A DNA stretch of 64,000 bases from Lachnospiraceae bacterium (GTDB lineage: Bacteria; Bacillota; Clostridia; Lachnospirales; Lachnospiraceae). Numbering within the stretch: the first letter of the stretch is position 1; each line of letters starts with the position of its first letter. The DNA lies in NCBI GenBank assembly GCA_017408025.1, contig JAFQVJ010000023.1, positions 24,953 through 88,952 on the forward strand. The letters are read 5' to 3'. Shown here piece after piece: positions 1-7,765 of this stretch. Position numbers and translations under genes: made by a program. The notes below the pieces were generated by a model. The model did no database searches, was not told where the DNA came from, and saw only the letters and a program-made list of their open reading frames with translations.

Positions 1-872
1 GGTGTCTCCTCATATACCTTACCACTTGGAACTACAATATATGAAGTGGCATATGCCTCATAAGGTGTGCCTGGTGCAAGATATGTGTCGTAAATGTACT
101 TACCTGATACATAATCCTCAGGCTGACCTTCCTCAACAGACTCATCTCTGTACTCTGTTGTATCCTGATACTGTGCATATCCATTTTCTGTATCTGGTGT
201 AACCCCCCAAAGTCCAGCTAAGTCAACGAAGATTTCCTCTCCCTTAACACCTGCATCAAGAGCAGCCTGAACTGTATCATAACCCATGTCGGCAAGTGTT
301 GCATATATCGGCTGACCTGCCTTATCGTTGTTGTAATAGTCCATAGCACCAACGATAGATGTATCTGACTGATTTGGATCATAGAATAGGTTAGCTCTAT
401 AATTCTTCATCTCTGGGTCAAGTAAAAGCTTAAGAGAGTTTACGTATGTGTCAGCATTGATTACTGTACCATCCTCCCAGCAAGCATCCTTGTTTAACTT
501 AATTTCCCAGACTCTACCTGTCTCATCTGCTCCGATGCCCCACTTCTCCTTATCAGCAAAGTCAGCAGTAACATCTGTGATTGAATCTGCCATCTCGTAT
601 ACCCATTCCCATGAGCCATCCTCAGTCATCTGAACGTCTACGAGACCCATCTCACAGTAAAGTGAGATATAATCATCTGCATTTGTCTCCCATGTATGTG
701 CATTCCAGCATAATGGGCTTACTTCCAAAAAAGTATTATAAGTATAAGACTTATCAGAAGCATTTTTGTCTTCATCATCACTTCCACAAGCTGCAAGACC
801 CATTGTCATAGTTGCAACTAAACCTAATGAAAGTGTCTTTTTGATGAAACCTGAAAAGTTCTTTTTTTTCAT
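1..872 (-). CDS. Oligopeptide ABC transporter substrate-binding lipoprotein, 5' part only
   Basis: The gene begins at 872 and runs off the left edge, so only about 290 N-terminal residues are visible, with no stop. The start has a strong ribosome site (GGAGG, 8 nt upstream). The N-terminus is a lipoprotein signal: basic MKKKNF, a hydrophobic run, then the lipobox LAAC followed by GSDDED. The mature part (ADDYISLYCEMGLVDV, WEIKLNKDACWEDGT, ADTYVNSLKLLLDPE) has the layout of family 5 solute-binding proteins of the OppA/DppA type, which capture peptides outside the membrane for an ABC importer. The permease and ATPase genes are not in the window. A consensus promoter and a leader hairpin precede it. 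The family call is good; the substrate is unknown. Confidence 0.85.
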   Translation of the reverse strand, partial: MKKKNFSGFIKKTLSLGLVATMTMGLAACGSDDEDKNASDKSYTYNTFLEVSPLCWNAHTWETNADDYISLYCEMGLVDVQMTEDGSWEWVYEMADSITDVTADFADKEKWGIGADETGRVWEIKLNKDACWEDGTVINADTYVNSLKLLLDPEMKNYRANLFYDPNQSDTSIVGAMDYYNNDKAGQPIYATLADMGYDTVQAALDAGVKGEEIFVDLAGLWGVTPDTENGYAQYQDTTEYRDESVEEGQPEDYVSGKYIYDTYLAPGTPYEAYATSYIVVPSGKVYEET

Positions 873-949
873 TTTGAAAATCCTCCTTCTTTATTTACTG
901 GAATTTTGTAAAACCCTGATACGTCATCACTTTAAAAAGATATAGTATT

Positions 950-994
950 AAACAAAAAAGAGTTCCCATTACTATAATGAAAACCCCTTTGTTT
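950..994 (-). promoter_or_regulatory. Leader hairpin, attenuator-like, before the peptide-binding protein gene
   Basis: On the minus strand the leader folds into a long hairpin: AAACAAA pairs with TTTGTTT, GGGTT with AACTC, and CATTA with TAATG. The 3' arm contains a run of six T. It lies between the promoter (1036-1064) and the start codon (872), so it could act as a transcription attenuator or as a 5' stabiliser. No known riboswitch consensus was recognised. Confidence 0.5.
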
Positions 995-1035
995 TTTACC
1001 TTACTATCAACTATTTACAAAATTCTAACGTAGAG

Positions 1036-1064
1036 ATTATACCTTATTGATAATGGTTTGTCAA
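1036..1064 (-). promoter_or_regulatory. Consensus sigma-A promoter for the peptide-binding protein
   Basis: A -35 TTGACA at 1064-1059 and a -10 TATAAT at 1041-1036 are separated by exactly 17 bp on the minus strand, matching the vegetative consensus at every position. The start site would be near 1029, giving a leader of about 157 nt. The promoter begins only 8 bp after the pilT stop codon. Confidence 0.85.
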
Positions 1065-1071
1065 TATTCCA

Positions 1072-2139
1072 TTATCTTCCAAGACGTTTACTCATAACAT
1101 CTTTATTAACAGAATACATCAATGCATTGTCTGCTGAAATCTTTCCCTCATTGTAAAGACGCATAATATCGCCATCCATGGTTCGCATACCTTCTGAAGC
1201 TCCCGAATAGATTACGTTATCCATCTGAAAAACCTTTGCCTCTCGTATCATATTGCGAATAGCTGAATTACATACCATTATCTCAAACGCAGGTACCAGT
1301 CCTCCGTCTACTGCCGGTATAAGCTGCTGCGATACAACTGCCTGCAATACCATAGACAACTGTATTCTTATCTGCTGCTGCTGTCCAGGTGGGAAAACAT
1401 CAATAATTCTATCAATTGTTTTAGCCGCTCCTATGGTATGAAGTGTTGAAAATACCAGCTGACCAGTTTCAGCAGCTGTTATTACAGTCTGTATAGTCTC
1501 GAAATCTCTCATTTCTCCCATAAGTATGACATCTGGAGATTGTCTTAACGCTGCTCTAAGTGCTGTTCCATAGCTCGCTGTGTCATTCTGCACTTCTCTT
1601 TGGCTAACTATACTTTTCTTATGCTTATGAATGAATTCCATAGGATCTTCAATTGTAATAATATGTTTATGCTGATTCTCATTGATAGCGTCTATAATAC
1701 TTGCAAGTGTTGTAGATTTACCGCTTCCTGTAGGTCCTGTTACAAGCACAAGACCTTTCTTTATATTTCCCAGTTCTATAATAGTATCAGGAATACCAAG
1801 AGCATTAAAATCAGGCAGCTCAAATTTTACAACTCTGAGAACTGCGGCCATAGATCCTCTCTGCTTATATACGTTACATCTGAATCTGCCAAGTCCACTG
1901 AGAGAGAAAGAGAAATCATCATCTCCTTTTTCCTGAAGTCTCTTAATATCTCCGCCCTCGTATATAGCATATATCTCATGTACAAGTTTAGCCGTATCTA
2001 TATGAGAAAGCTTATCTGACGTATAATTCACTATCTCTCCATTGATTTTAAAAGAAAGTGGGCCTCCTGCTACAATATAAATATCTGACGCCTCTTTTTT
2101 TATAGCTGCGCCTAATACATCTATCATCTGTAATTCCAT
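1072..2139 (-). CDS. pilT: Type IV pilus retraction ATPase PilT
   Basis: A 355-residue hexameric secretion ATPase of the PilT branch, which in known systems powers pilus retraction at the inner membrane base. Walker A is GPTGSGKSTT, the Asp box is ITIEDPMEF, Walker B is DVILMGEMRD and the His box is STLHT. The C-terminal AIRNMIRE resembles the PilT AIRNLIRE signature, which argues for PilT rather than PilB. A longer reading frame runs upstream, but the start chosen at 2139 (MELQMIDVLG) follows GGGGTGG and sits 1 nt after the TGA of the previous gene, as expected for translational coupling. It is the last gene of the pilus operon. No PilB-type extension ATPase is present in the window. Confidence 0.9.
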   Translation of the reverse strand: MELQMIDVLGAAIKKEASDIYIVAGGPLSFKINGEIVNYTSDKLSHIDTAKLVHEIYAIYEGGDIKRLQEKGDDDFSFSLSGLGRFRCNVYKQRGSMAAVLRVVKFELPDFNALGIPDTIIELGNIKKGLVLVTGPTGSGKSTTLASIIDAINENQHKHIITIEDPMEFIHKHKKSIVSQREVQNDTASYGTALRAALRQSPDVILMGEMRDFETIQTVITAAETGQLVFSTLHTIGAAKTIDRIIDVFPPGQQQQIRIQLSMVLQAVVSQQLIPAVDGGLVPAFEIMVCNSAIRNMIREAKVFQMDNVIYSGASEGMRTMDGDIMRLYNEGKISADNALMYSVNKDVMSKRLGR

Positions 2140-2140
2140 C

Positions 2141-2647
2141 TCAACCACCCCACATATCTGGCAATGTTTCCTCCTGCGTGAAACCTGCACTCTCTGTATA
2201 TACATAACATCTGTCAACAACACATCTCTCGCCGACACCGTCTGTATTAATTGTTGATTCTATAATAAGTTGTTTCTTATCATTCATATTTATATCCAAA
2301 GTTACCTGTATGGTCTGCTCCACCAATACATATGTAGCATTCACATCACTTGTGGTTCTTGACTCTAGTTCTGCCACTACTTTTTCTAATGCCTGCTGCC
2401 CTATATCTGATTCTGTTTCCAATAAACGACGTATCTCACCATCTATATATGCCAACTCTCTGTTCAATTTAGAATAAGCATCATAGTAACTCTGTATATT
2501 ATTTGAATTCTTTTTATTTAATTTCAAATCCGCATCTGCCGAAGTATAGGAAAGTATAGAAAATGTAGTCAGGCACAAAACAACAAATATCATAAATATA
2601 GATGTAACACCTGTACCTATCTGGAATCCTGAATTACCTTTCATCAC
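2141..2647 (-). CDS. Small membrane-anchored pilus-locus protein, 168 aa
   Basis: The function is not recognised. It has one N-terminal membrane segment (about residues 14-35, TSIFMIFVVLCLTTFSILS) preceded by KGNSGFQIGTG, then a helical, charged region likely to form a coiled coil (NNIQSYYDAYSKLNRELAYIDGEIRRLLE) and a beta-rich C-terminus. This is the architecture of a type IV pilin or minor pilin, although the usual Glu at mature position 5 is missing. It overlaps the upstream gene by 4 nt (ATGA at 2647-2644) and abuts pilT, so it is co-translated with the pilus genes. The role as a pilin-like subunit is inferred from position and shape. Confidence 0.7.
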   Translation of the reverse strand: MMKGNSGFQIGTGVTSIFMIFVVLCLTTFSILSYTSADADLKLNKKNSNNIQSYYDAYSKLNRELAYIDGEIRRLLETESDIGQQALEKVVAELESRTTSDVNATYVLVEQTIQVTLDINMNDKKQLIIESTINTDGVGERCVVDRCYVYTESAGFTQEETLPDMWGG

Positions 2648-3063
2648 TGCACCTCCCCGCTTGAGTACTGATTCAAAGTCACTGAATAAATATCTTCTTC
2701 AGTAATCATATCAACATAAATAATATCAAATTCATATAAATTACCAGCGGTAACCTTTTCATCATTTACCTTTGATACCATAACCTTTTGCTCATACGCG
2801 GCTTCTTCTTCGGCAACAATATTCATATTCTCATCGAGAAACTCAGTATATATACCTTCGCTATCGTAAACAGACTGACCTGATCTTATGTTTTCAGCTA
2901 TTGATTGGGCTTGTAATGACACTTTTGCCAAAAGTACACTCTCATCATCCTTTTTATCTGATTCAACATACAATCCTATGGTTATGACTGCCGCAATTGA
3001 GAAAAACAATATCACTATTATAAATTCTGTTAAAAACGCTCTTGTTTTATTTAACTTTTCCAT
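2644..3063 (-). CDS. TadE/pilin-like membrane protein, 139 aa
   Basis: It has a short basic N-terminus (MEKLNKTR), then AFLTEFIIVILFF and a hydrophobic segment to about residue 30, followed by an extracellular domain of about 105 residues with repeated acidic stretches. The Glu in FLTEF directly before the hydrophobic core resembles the conserved Glu of pilin and TadE-type minor pilins, but the residue before the putative cleavage site is Arg rather than Gly. It sits in the middle of the pilus operon, 12 nt after the preceding gene, and its TGA overlaps the next start. It is probably a minor pilin-like subunit; the exact role is unknown. Confidence 0.7.
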   Translation of the reverse strand: MEKLNKTRAFLTEFIIVILFFSIAAVITIGLYVESDKKDDESVLLAKVSLQAQSIAENIRSGQSVYDSEGIYTEFLDENMNIVAEEEAAYEQKVMVSKVNDEKVTAGNLYEFDIIYVDMITEEDIYSVTLNQYSSGEVQ

Positions 3064-3075
3064 ATCTTTCTCCCA

Positions 3076-3549
3076 TTATCTGTTACCCGTATAAATATCT
3101 ACACTACCAGTCTCACCCATGGTACCAACTGTTACGTTTAACATTCCTGTGACAGAATTTAACTTCAAAGAAAACTCTGATATCTCTGTCAATGTGTCTC
3201 CAAAATCAAGATTATATTCATCACCTGCAACAATTGTTGCTTCCTTTAATTTTCCATTATTTTCAAATATCAGTGTCTCATATGCAGCATCACCTTCTGA
3301 AGAAACTATAACAAGCACTTGCACGCCATCTTTTTCCTCCAGATATACACCACCATCATTCTGACAAGCTCTGACTTTATTTGTTATATAGGATAAAATC
3401 GTTCTATTATTGCCATTAATTTCCTGTGAAGTAGTTATTTTTCCATAGACATTTGAACCTATAAGTATAAGTAAAACAGACATTATGGCAAATATTGAAA
3501 ACAACACTAGCATAAATATAACATCTATGGAATGCGCTTTTTTCTTCAT
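3076..3549 (-). CDS. Pilus-locus membrane protein, DUF4860-like
   Basis: A 157-residue protein starting at 3549 (MKKKAHSIDVIF), placed by a GGAGGT ribosome site 5 nt upstream; the longer frame to 3585 has no such site. One membrane segment (residues about 8-30) is followed by a beta-rich outer domain with DGGVYLEEKDGVQVLVI and a C-terminal strand pair ending TGSVDIYTGNR. This layout fits the DUF4860 family that I associate with type IV pilus-like loci in Lachnospiraceae; that assignment is from memory and should be checked. It probably contributes a pseudopilin-like subunit. Confidence 0.65.
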   Translation of the reverse strand: MKKKAHSIDVIFMLVLFSIFAIMSVLLILIGSNVYGKITTSQEINGNNRTILSYITNKVRACQNDGGVYLEEKDGVQVLVIVSSEGDAAYETLIFENNGKLKEATIVAGDEYNLDFGDTLTEISEFSLKLNSVTGMLNVTVGTMGETGSVDIYTGNR

Positions 3550-3559
3550 ACCATACCTC

Positions 3560-3883
3560 CTACTCTGTCTCCAACGGTGCGACAATCACATTAGGCTTAA
3601 CGTTTGGACCTAACAAGTCATACACCACTACATACTTATCATACTCTATAACTACACCATAATTTTCTTCTATATACTCAATACTTTCAGGATAAGTTCC
3701 CTCTATAGCATAGCATGTTGTTATTGCTTTATTGATTGCATTTTTTAATGCCATTATCTCATTATCATCCACATCATCAGAAACATTAATAATAGCTTTG
3801 AAAAAGAATATAAAACAAACCACAAACAATACCACCCCAAAAAAGGGACCTGCTGAGATTTTTTTCTTTTTATATAAATGCAT
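3560..3883 (-). CDS. Small pilin-like membrane protein, 107 aa
   Basis: It has a basic N-terminus (MHLYKKKKISAG), one membrane segment (FFGVVLFVVCFIFFFKAI), and a short outer domain containing AIEGTYPESIEYIEENYGV. That last motif resembles the C-terminal segments of general secretion and ComG pseudopilins, in which a Tyr-Pro element begins a helix before the strand region. It lies directly downstream of pilC (12 nt gap) and its stop is 10 nt before the next start. The function is inferred to be a pilin-like component; no enzymatic motif is visible. Confidence 0.65.
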   Translation of the reverse strand: MHLYKKKKISAGPFFGVVLFVVCFIFFFKAIINVSDDVDDNEIMALKNAINKAITTCYAIEGTYPESIEYIEENYGVVIEYDKYVVVYDLLGPNVKPNVIVAPLETE

Positions 3884-3895
3884 ATTTTCTCCTTT

Positions 3896-4954
3896 TTATA
3901 ACGTAGACATAATTCCTGTAAGAGGAAGCATTACTGATACAAGTATTCCTCCTATGATTATAGATAATATAGCTACTAATGTTGGCTCAATAAATGACAA
4001 AAGTCTTTCAATAGAATCATCTACCTCATCCTCGTATATCTTTGTCATCTTATCCATAACTGCATCAAGCTGTCCGGCTTTAAAGCCCACACTTATCATT
4101 CGATTCTGCATACCATCAAACATATCTATATTTTCAAGTGCTTCTGGAAATGATTTTCCATCCTTGAGAAGTTTATCACACTTCTTGATTTTCTCTCGTG
4201 CTACACTATCTGTAACAATACCAGGCGCCATCTCCAATGCCTTCTCAAGAGAATATCCACTAGCTATCATCATTGATAAAACTGATGCAAATCTTCCTGA
4301 TGATATTTTTTTACTTAAACCTTTTAAAAGTGGCAGCTTAAATGAAATCTCTTTTAGTTTTTCTCCTGCTCCAAGCTTTGTAGCAATATAAATGCAAATA
4401 ACCACAACAAGTACGATGGCAACTAAAATAAACGCAACATTTCCAATAAGTACACCTGCATTCATTATAGACTTTCCAGTTGCTGATATGTCAGTTCCCA
4501 TATTGTTAAAAACCTTTTCGAATACAGGAATAACATATGTTACAAGAAGTGTAACTACTGCAGCCATCATAGCTATAAGTAGGATAGGATATGTAACAGC
4601 TGATTTTATGGATTTACGTATCTTTGCCTCTCTCTCATAATAAGCACTTAGAGATTTAAGTACCTCTTCCAGCTTACCAGCCTCTTCACCTATATGAATC
4701 ATATTTACCACATACTGTGGAAAGAATCCTGCGTCTCTCACGGCTTCATATAGCATACCAGTCTCGATAACCTTGTCTGCCAGTTGCTTAAAAGCTTCCT
4801 TTGCATCCTTATCCTCGCAGCTTTCAACTAAAGTTTCCATACCATCAAAAAGTGGTATACCTGCTTGCAATATTAATGCTACCTGACCACAGAATGATGA
4901 TATCTCATCTGCCGGTAATAATTTTCTCTTTCCCAAGTTATTGTTTTTCATCAC
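3896..4954 (-). CDS. pilC: Type II secretion/type IV pilus platform protein PilC/GspF
   Basis: A 352-residue inner-membrane platform protein that in this family couples the cytoplasmic ATPase to the assembling pilus. It contains two repeated T2SF domains: the first at about residues 10-135 (FCGQVALILQAGIPLFDGME, YYEREAKIRKSIKSAVTYP) and the second at about 215-340 (SGRFASVLSMMIASGYSLEKAL, YEDEVDDSIERLLSFIEP). Each ends in hydrophobic segments, with three membrane spans in total. The start at 4954 lies just after GGAGGATGAG. It follows the transglutaminase lipoprotein gene by 8 nt, so the two are one transcript. Length and motifs are normal for the family. Confidence 0.92.
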   Translation of the reverse strand: MMKNNNLGKRKLLPADEISSFCGQVALILQAGIPLFDGMETLVESCEDKDAKEAFKQLADKVIETGMLYEAVRDAGFFPQYVVNMIHIGEEAGKLEEVLKSLSAYYEREAKIRKSIKSAVTYPILLIAMMAAVVTLLVTYVIPVFEKVFNNMGTDISATGKSIMNAGVLIGNVAFILVAIVLVVVICIYIATKLGAGEKLKEISFKLPLLKGLSKKISSGRFASVLSMMIASGYSLEKALEMAPGIVTDSVAREKIKKCDKLLKDGKSFPEALENIDMFDGMQNRMISVGFKAGQLDAVMDKMTKIYEDEVDDSIERLLSFIEPTLVAILSIIIGGILVSVMLPLTGIMSTL

Positions 4955-4962
4955 TCATCCTC

Positions 4963-6162
4963 CTAATAAAAATACACCTCTACGTAATTACTTCCTTTAC
5001 CTCCACCTGCATCAAAGGTTGTATCATAAAACTTCCATGAACCGTTGACATAAACTTTATTCCATGCATGATATACCTTGCTAGTGGTTGTCACATATCC
5101 TTCCACAACCATACAAGGAATACCTTGTGCTCGGCACATTGTTGCAAAAAGAACTGAATAATCTCCACATATTCCCTTTTTGTTTTTCAAGCATCTCTCA
5201 GCATCCATGTACCCCACCATACCATTGGCAGATACTTTCTTTGCAAAATCATAATCATAATCAATGTTGTTGACAATGTAATTATATATAGCATTTACTT
5301 TAGCCTCATCACTTGTCTTTCCTGCCACCAATTCACATGAAAGCCTTACAGCTGTCGAGTTGGCATTAAACTCTACATACATATTAGGATATATATACGC
5401 TTTTGTTTCAGGTGATATAGATGCATACTCTGTTATAGTATTCTTTTGAGCATATTTACCTGTTGACGTCTGTTCAAGAACTCTGACACAATATGTATTT
5501 GCACCTTTTGTCAGTGGAAATGCCAGATATGTATCTGTGGCATCTATAATATACTGACCTATCATAGTACCCTCTTTACTGTTCAAATAAATCTGTACTA
5601 CTGCTGTCGCTGAGGTACTAGCTTTTATCATTACATAGCCATCCTTCATGTTGCTGTAATCAATAACGTAACCATTCATGTCACTTACTGAATTACCAGA
5701 TGCAACCGGCTTCTGTATATTAACATTATAATTGACTTGTGGCGCCGACGTAGTCGTTGGTTGTGTTGTCGTAGCTACCGGCTTTGTAGTCGGTGGCTGC
5801 GTAGTTGTCGGTTTTGTTGTCGGTGGTGCCGTTGTTGTTGGAGGTACTGTAGTCGTTGGCGGTGCCGTTGTTGTTGGAGGTGGCTCCGTTGTCGTAGTCG
5901 GCGGAACTGTAGTTGAAGATGATGTTTCATCCTTTACAGTTGTTGATTCCTTGACCACATCTGATGCTTTAGTTGTCTGACCTCCATCTGTAGTCAAATC
6001 ATCCCCTGACACCTCAACTGTAGTGTTGTTTGTCAGCAACTCCCTTACAGGATCATCATTCCCACAGGCTGTAACTCCAGACAATGCCAAAAGTACAGCC
6101 AAAAGCAATGCACACCTTCTTGCCAAAGCTTTATTCATTTTTTTTAGAAATATTTCACTCAT
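4963..6162 (-). CDS. Secreted transglutaminase-like lipoprotein with Thr/Pro linker
   Basis: The N-terminus is a lipoprotein signal (hydrophobic ALLLAVLLALSG, lipobox VTAC at about residue 33). A Thr/Pro-rich linker follows at residues 75-145, repeats of PPTTT that would form an extended, possibly glycosylated stalk. The C-terminal half is a transglutaminase-like domain with the catalytic triad visible as Cys (KKGICGDYSVLFA), His (YHAWNKVYV) and Asp (FYDTTFDAGGG). Such domains act as proteases or crosslinkers at the cell surface. It is the first gene of the pilus operon, which suggests a role in processing or crosslinking pilus or wall material; that is inference. The start at 6162 is preceded by AGGTAGTGGT. 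Confidence 0.85.
   Translation of the reverse strand: MSEIFLKKMNKALARRCALLLAVLLALSGVTACGNDDPVRELLTNNTTVEVSGDDLTTDGGQTTKASDVVKESTTVKDETSSSTTVPPTTTTEPPPTTTAPPTTTVPPTTTAPPTTKPTTTQPPTTKPVATTTQPTTTSAPQVNYNVNIQKPVASGNSVSDMNGYVIDYSNMKDGYVMIKASTSATAVVQIYLNSKEGTMIGQYIIDATDTYLAFPLTKGANTYCVRVLEQTSTGKYAQKNTITEYASISPETKAYIYPNMYVEFNANSTAVRLSCELVAGKTSDEAKVNAIYNYIVNNIDYDYDFAKKVSANGMVGYMDAERCLKNKKGICGDYSVLFATMCRAQGIPCMVVEGYVTTTSKVYHAWNKVYVNGSWKFYDTTFDAGGGKGSNYVEVYFY
5825..5900. repeat. 36-bp tandem repeat in the Thr/Pro linker
   Basis: The sequence GGTGCCGTTGTTGTTGGAGG occurs at 5825 and again 36 bp later at 5861, within a longer series of degenerate GTTGTTGG-type units. It encodes units of about 12 residues built on APPTTT and VPPTTT. 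Because the period is a multiple of three, length changes by slippage would keep the lipoprotein in frame. Confidence 0.8.
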
Positions 6163-6227
6163 ACCACTACCTGCTTTTTATCTATTCTTATAAATAATGT
6201 AAATAATCACTTCTAATAACTCTATTG

Positions 6228-6256
6228 ATTTTACTATTATTACCCCCTTTTGTCAA
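6228..6256 (-). promoter_or_regulatory. Sigma-A promoter of the pilus operon
   Basis: On the minus strand, -35 TTGACA (6256-6251) and -10 TAAAAT (6233-6228) have a 17-bp spacer. The predicted start is near 6221, about 60 nt before the transglutaminase gene. No other good promoter is visible before pilT ends at 1072, consistent with a seven-gene transcript. Confidence 0.75.
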
Positions 6257-6377
6257 TTATAGCCATTGCATAAATACATAAATATCATTAAATTTATTAA
6301 ATACAAATTTTATTTGTAACAGGGACAGCCCCCTCTACGTATTATGTATTGTAAACCAAATTTGGAGGAACAAAAAT

Positions 6378-6668
6378 ATGTGTAACGTATCAAACTGTGG
6401 ATGTGGTAGCAGCGTTTTCGGAGGTAACAACAATAACTGCCTCTTCTTAATCCTCATCCTTTTATTCTGTGGTGGAAGCTGCGGCAACAACGGATGTGGC
6501 AGCATCTTCGGAGGCAATAACAGCTGCTCAACTATCATCATTCTTCTTCTTCTCTTTGGCTGCTGCGGTAACAGCTCTAGCTTCCTTGGCTCTGGCTGTG
6601 GTTGCGATAATGGTTGCGGTTGTGATAGAGATAGAGATCGCGACTGTGATTGCGGTTGTGGCTGCTAA
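6378..6668 (+). CDS. Cysteine/glycine-rich protein with two hydrophobic repeats
   Basis: A 96-residue protein in which about 18 residues are cysteine. It has two tandem modules, each CGSxFGGNN followed by a Cys and a run of Leu/Ile (CLFLILILLFCGG and CSTIIILLLLFGCC), then a tail of CGC units and an RDRDRD stretch. Small proteins of this look are annotated in Clostridia as chorion-like high-cysteine proteins; their function is unknown. Disulfide crosslinking, as in a spore coat or cell surface layer, or metal binding are possibilities. The start is supported by TGGAGG 10 nt upstream, and a GC-rich terminator follows. Overlapping frames on both strands lack a ribosome site. Confidence 0.8.
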   Translation: MCNVSNCGCGSSVFGGNNNNCLFLILILLFCGGSCGNNGCGSIFGGNNSCSTIIILLLLFGCCGNSSSFLGSGCGCDNGCGCDRDRDRDCDCGCGC

Positions 6669-6695
6669 TTGTAAAAGAACTTTTTCTTTTCATAA

Positions 6696-6720
6696 GTGGG
6701 GGCAGGACATATCCTGCCCC
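6696..6720 (+). terminator. Hairpin after the cysteine-rich gene
   Basis: GGGGCAGGA and TCCTGCCCC form a perfect 9-bp stem around the loop CATA, 30 nt after the stop codon. The T run that follows is short (ACACAATTTT), so termination may be partial. Confidence 0.65.
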
Positions 6721-6822
6721 ACACAATTTTAGCTATATTTGACTATGTTTTATAAACATTAACACATATTTTAACTTAATCACACATAGACTTAAACAAA
6801 ATAACGTATTATATGGACTGAT

Positions 6823-7404
6823 ATGAATAATCTGCCTCCGATGACACTATTTGACTATATGGTCTCCTCGCGAGAAAACAATATGCTCAAGGCATTTCTT
6901 CCTTATGTGGATAGAGATTTTCAGCCTATGTTAGCTACATATATAAAATTTTCTGAGCTTCTCGCCACTATAGATTTATTTCGTCCAGGCAGAAATGTAT
7001 TTGATTCCCAATCAGCTTCGCCTGACTTCACTGACATAATTTCAAATATGCTTCCTTATGTGTCCCAAAAGGAACGGGAAGCATTCGAAACAATAAGCAA
7101 TATAAAAAATGCAATGGATATGTTTGAGACATACAAAGACATGTTATCTCCTGACATGATGGATGCTTTCACTGCTTTTAATAACTCAGAAGCATTTAAT
7201 TCTTCTGAAGATGATTCTTCTGATGAGAATTCTTCTGATAAGTCCCATGATGCCCATGTTTCCAATAGCAGTCCTTCAGATGATAATTCCTCTGATGCCA
7301 CTTTTGGTAACACCGACAATATGTCAGATATGCTCTCATCTATGCTTTCTCCAGAACAACAGCTTATGTTTGAACAGCTGTCAAATATGATGGGCAATTC
7401 ATAA
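6823..7404 (+). CDS. Hypothetical protein, 193 aa, with Ser/Asp-rich linker
   Basis: The protein is not assigned to a function. Residues 1-110 are predicted helical, with a segment (NNMLKAFLPYVDRDFQPMLA, then TYIKFSELLATIDLF) that I have seen as a theme in uncharacterised clostridial proteins found beside high-cysteine proteins. Residues 120-160 are a Ser/Asp/Asn-rich linker, and a Met-rich helix closes the protein (MLSSMLSPEQQLMFEQLSNMM). There is no signal peptide or membrane segment. The ribosome site is weak (TGGACTGAT). It is followed 51 nt later by a second small gene, and the two probably share a transcript. Confidence 0.65.
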   Translation: MNNLPPMTLFDYMVSSRENNMLKAFLPYVDRDFQPMLATYIKFSELLATIDLFRPGRNVFDSQSASPDFTDIISNMLPYVSQKEREAFETISNIKNAMDMFETYKDMLSPDMMDAFTAFNNSEAFNSSEDDSSDENSSDKSHDAHVSNSSPSDDNSSDATFGNTDNMSDMLSSMLSPEQQLMFEQLSNMMGNS

Positions 7405-7455
7405 TTGCATTTTCATAAAAAGCCTTATAACTCTTAACAGAAAGGAACTATCTCT

Positions 7456-7755
7456 ATGGAAAACAACGAAAAATATGAAGATTTGAAAAACAATCCGGCC
7501 TTAAAGGATATAAGTCCTGAGAAGCTTGAACTTCTTGTCTCTCTTGTCTCAAAGGCCGAAACACTTAAACAGAATGAACTTATGCCATTCTTTTTGTCTA
7601 TCACAAAGGAGGCTGGCAGCAAAGGTGTTTCCTTTAACGATGCTGAAACTGAAATCATACTAAATGTCCTTAAGAAAAAAATGTCCTCCGCAGATATAAA
7701 GAAAATTGACATGATAAAAAATTTAACAAGAATGATTTCAAAAAAAGCAAAATAG
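7456..7755 (+). CDS. Hypothetical small helical protein, 99 aa
   Basis: A soluble, all-helical protein built from the motif NPALKDISPEKLELLVSLV, a middle Pro-Phe-Phe segment (ELMPFFLSITKEAGSKGVSF) and a helix-turn-helix-like end (AETEIILNVLKKKMSSADIKKIDMIKNL). Related small proteins are widespread in Clostridia with no known role. An AAAGGAAC ribosome site lies 8 nt before the ATG. It is the last of the plus-strand trio, with a strong terminator 10 nt after its stop. The link to the cysteine-rich protein is positional only. Confidence 0.7.
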   Translation: MENNEKYEDLKNNPALKDISPEKLELLVSLVSKAETLKQNELMPFFLSITKEAGSKGVSFNDAETEIILNVLKKKMSSADIKKIDMIKNLTRMISKKAK

Positions 7756-7765
7756 ATATAACCTT

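Noticed and set aside
1600-2019. 139-codon plus-strand frame opposite pilT
   Set aside because: No ribosome site and no protein-like motifs; it is a shadow of the conserved ATPase gene.
5732-5980. Plus-strand frame rich in Val/Gly opposite the Thr/Pro linker
   Set aside because: It is the antisense of the PPTTT repeats; there is no ribosome site, and its composition is explained by the repeat.
6335-6668. Overlapping frames on both strands at the cysteine-rich gene
   Set aside because: Only the 6378 frame has TGGAGG at the right distance and internal repeats at the protein level; the others are low-complexity shadows.
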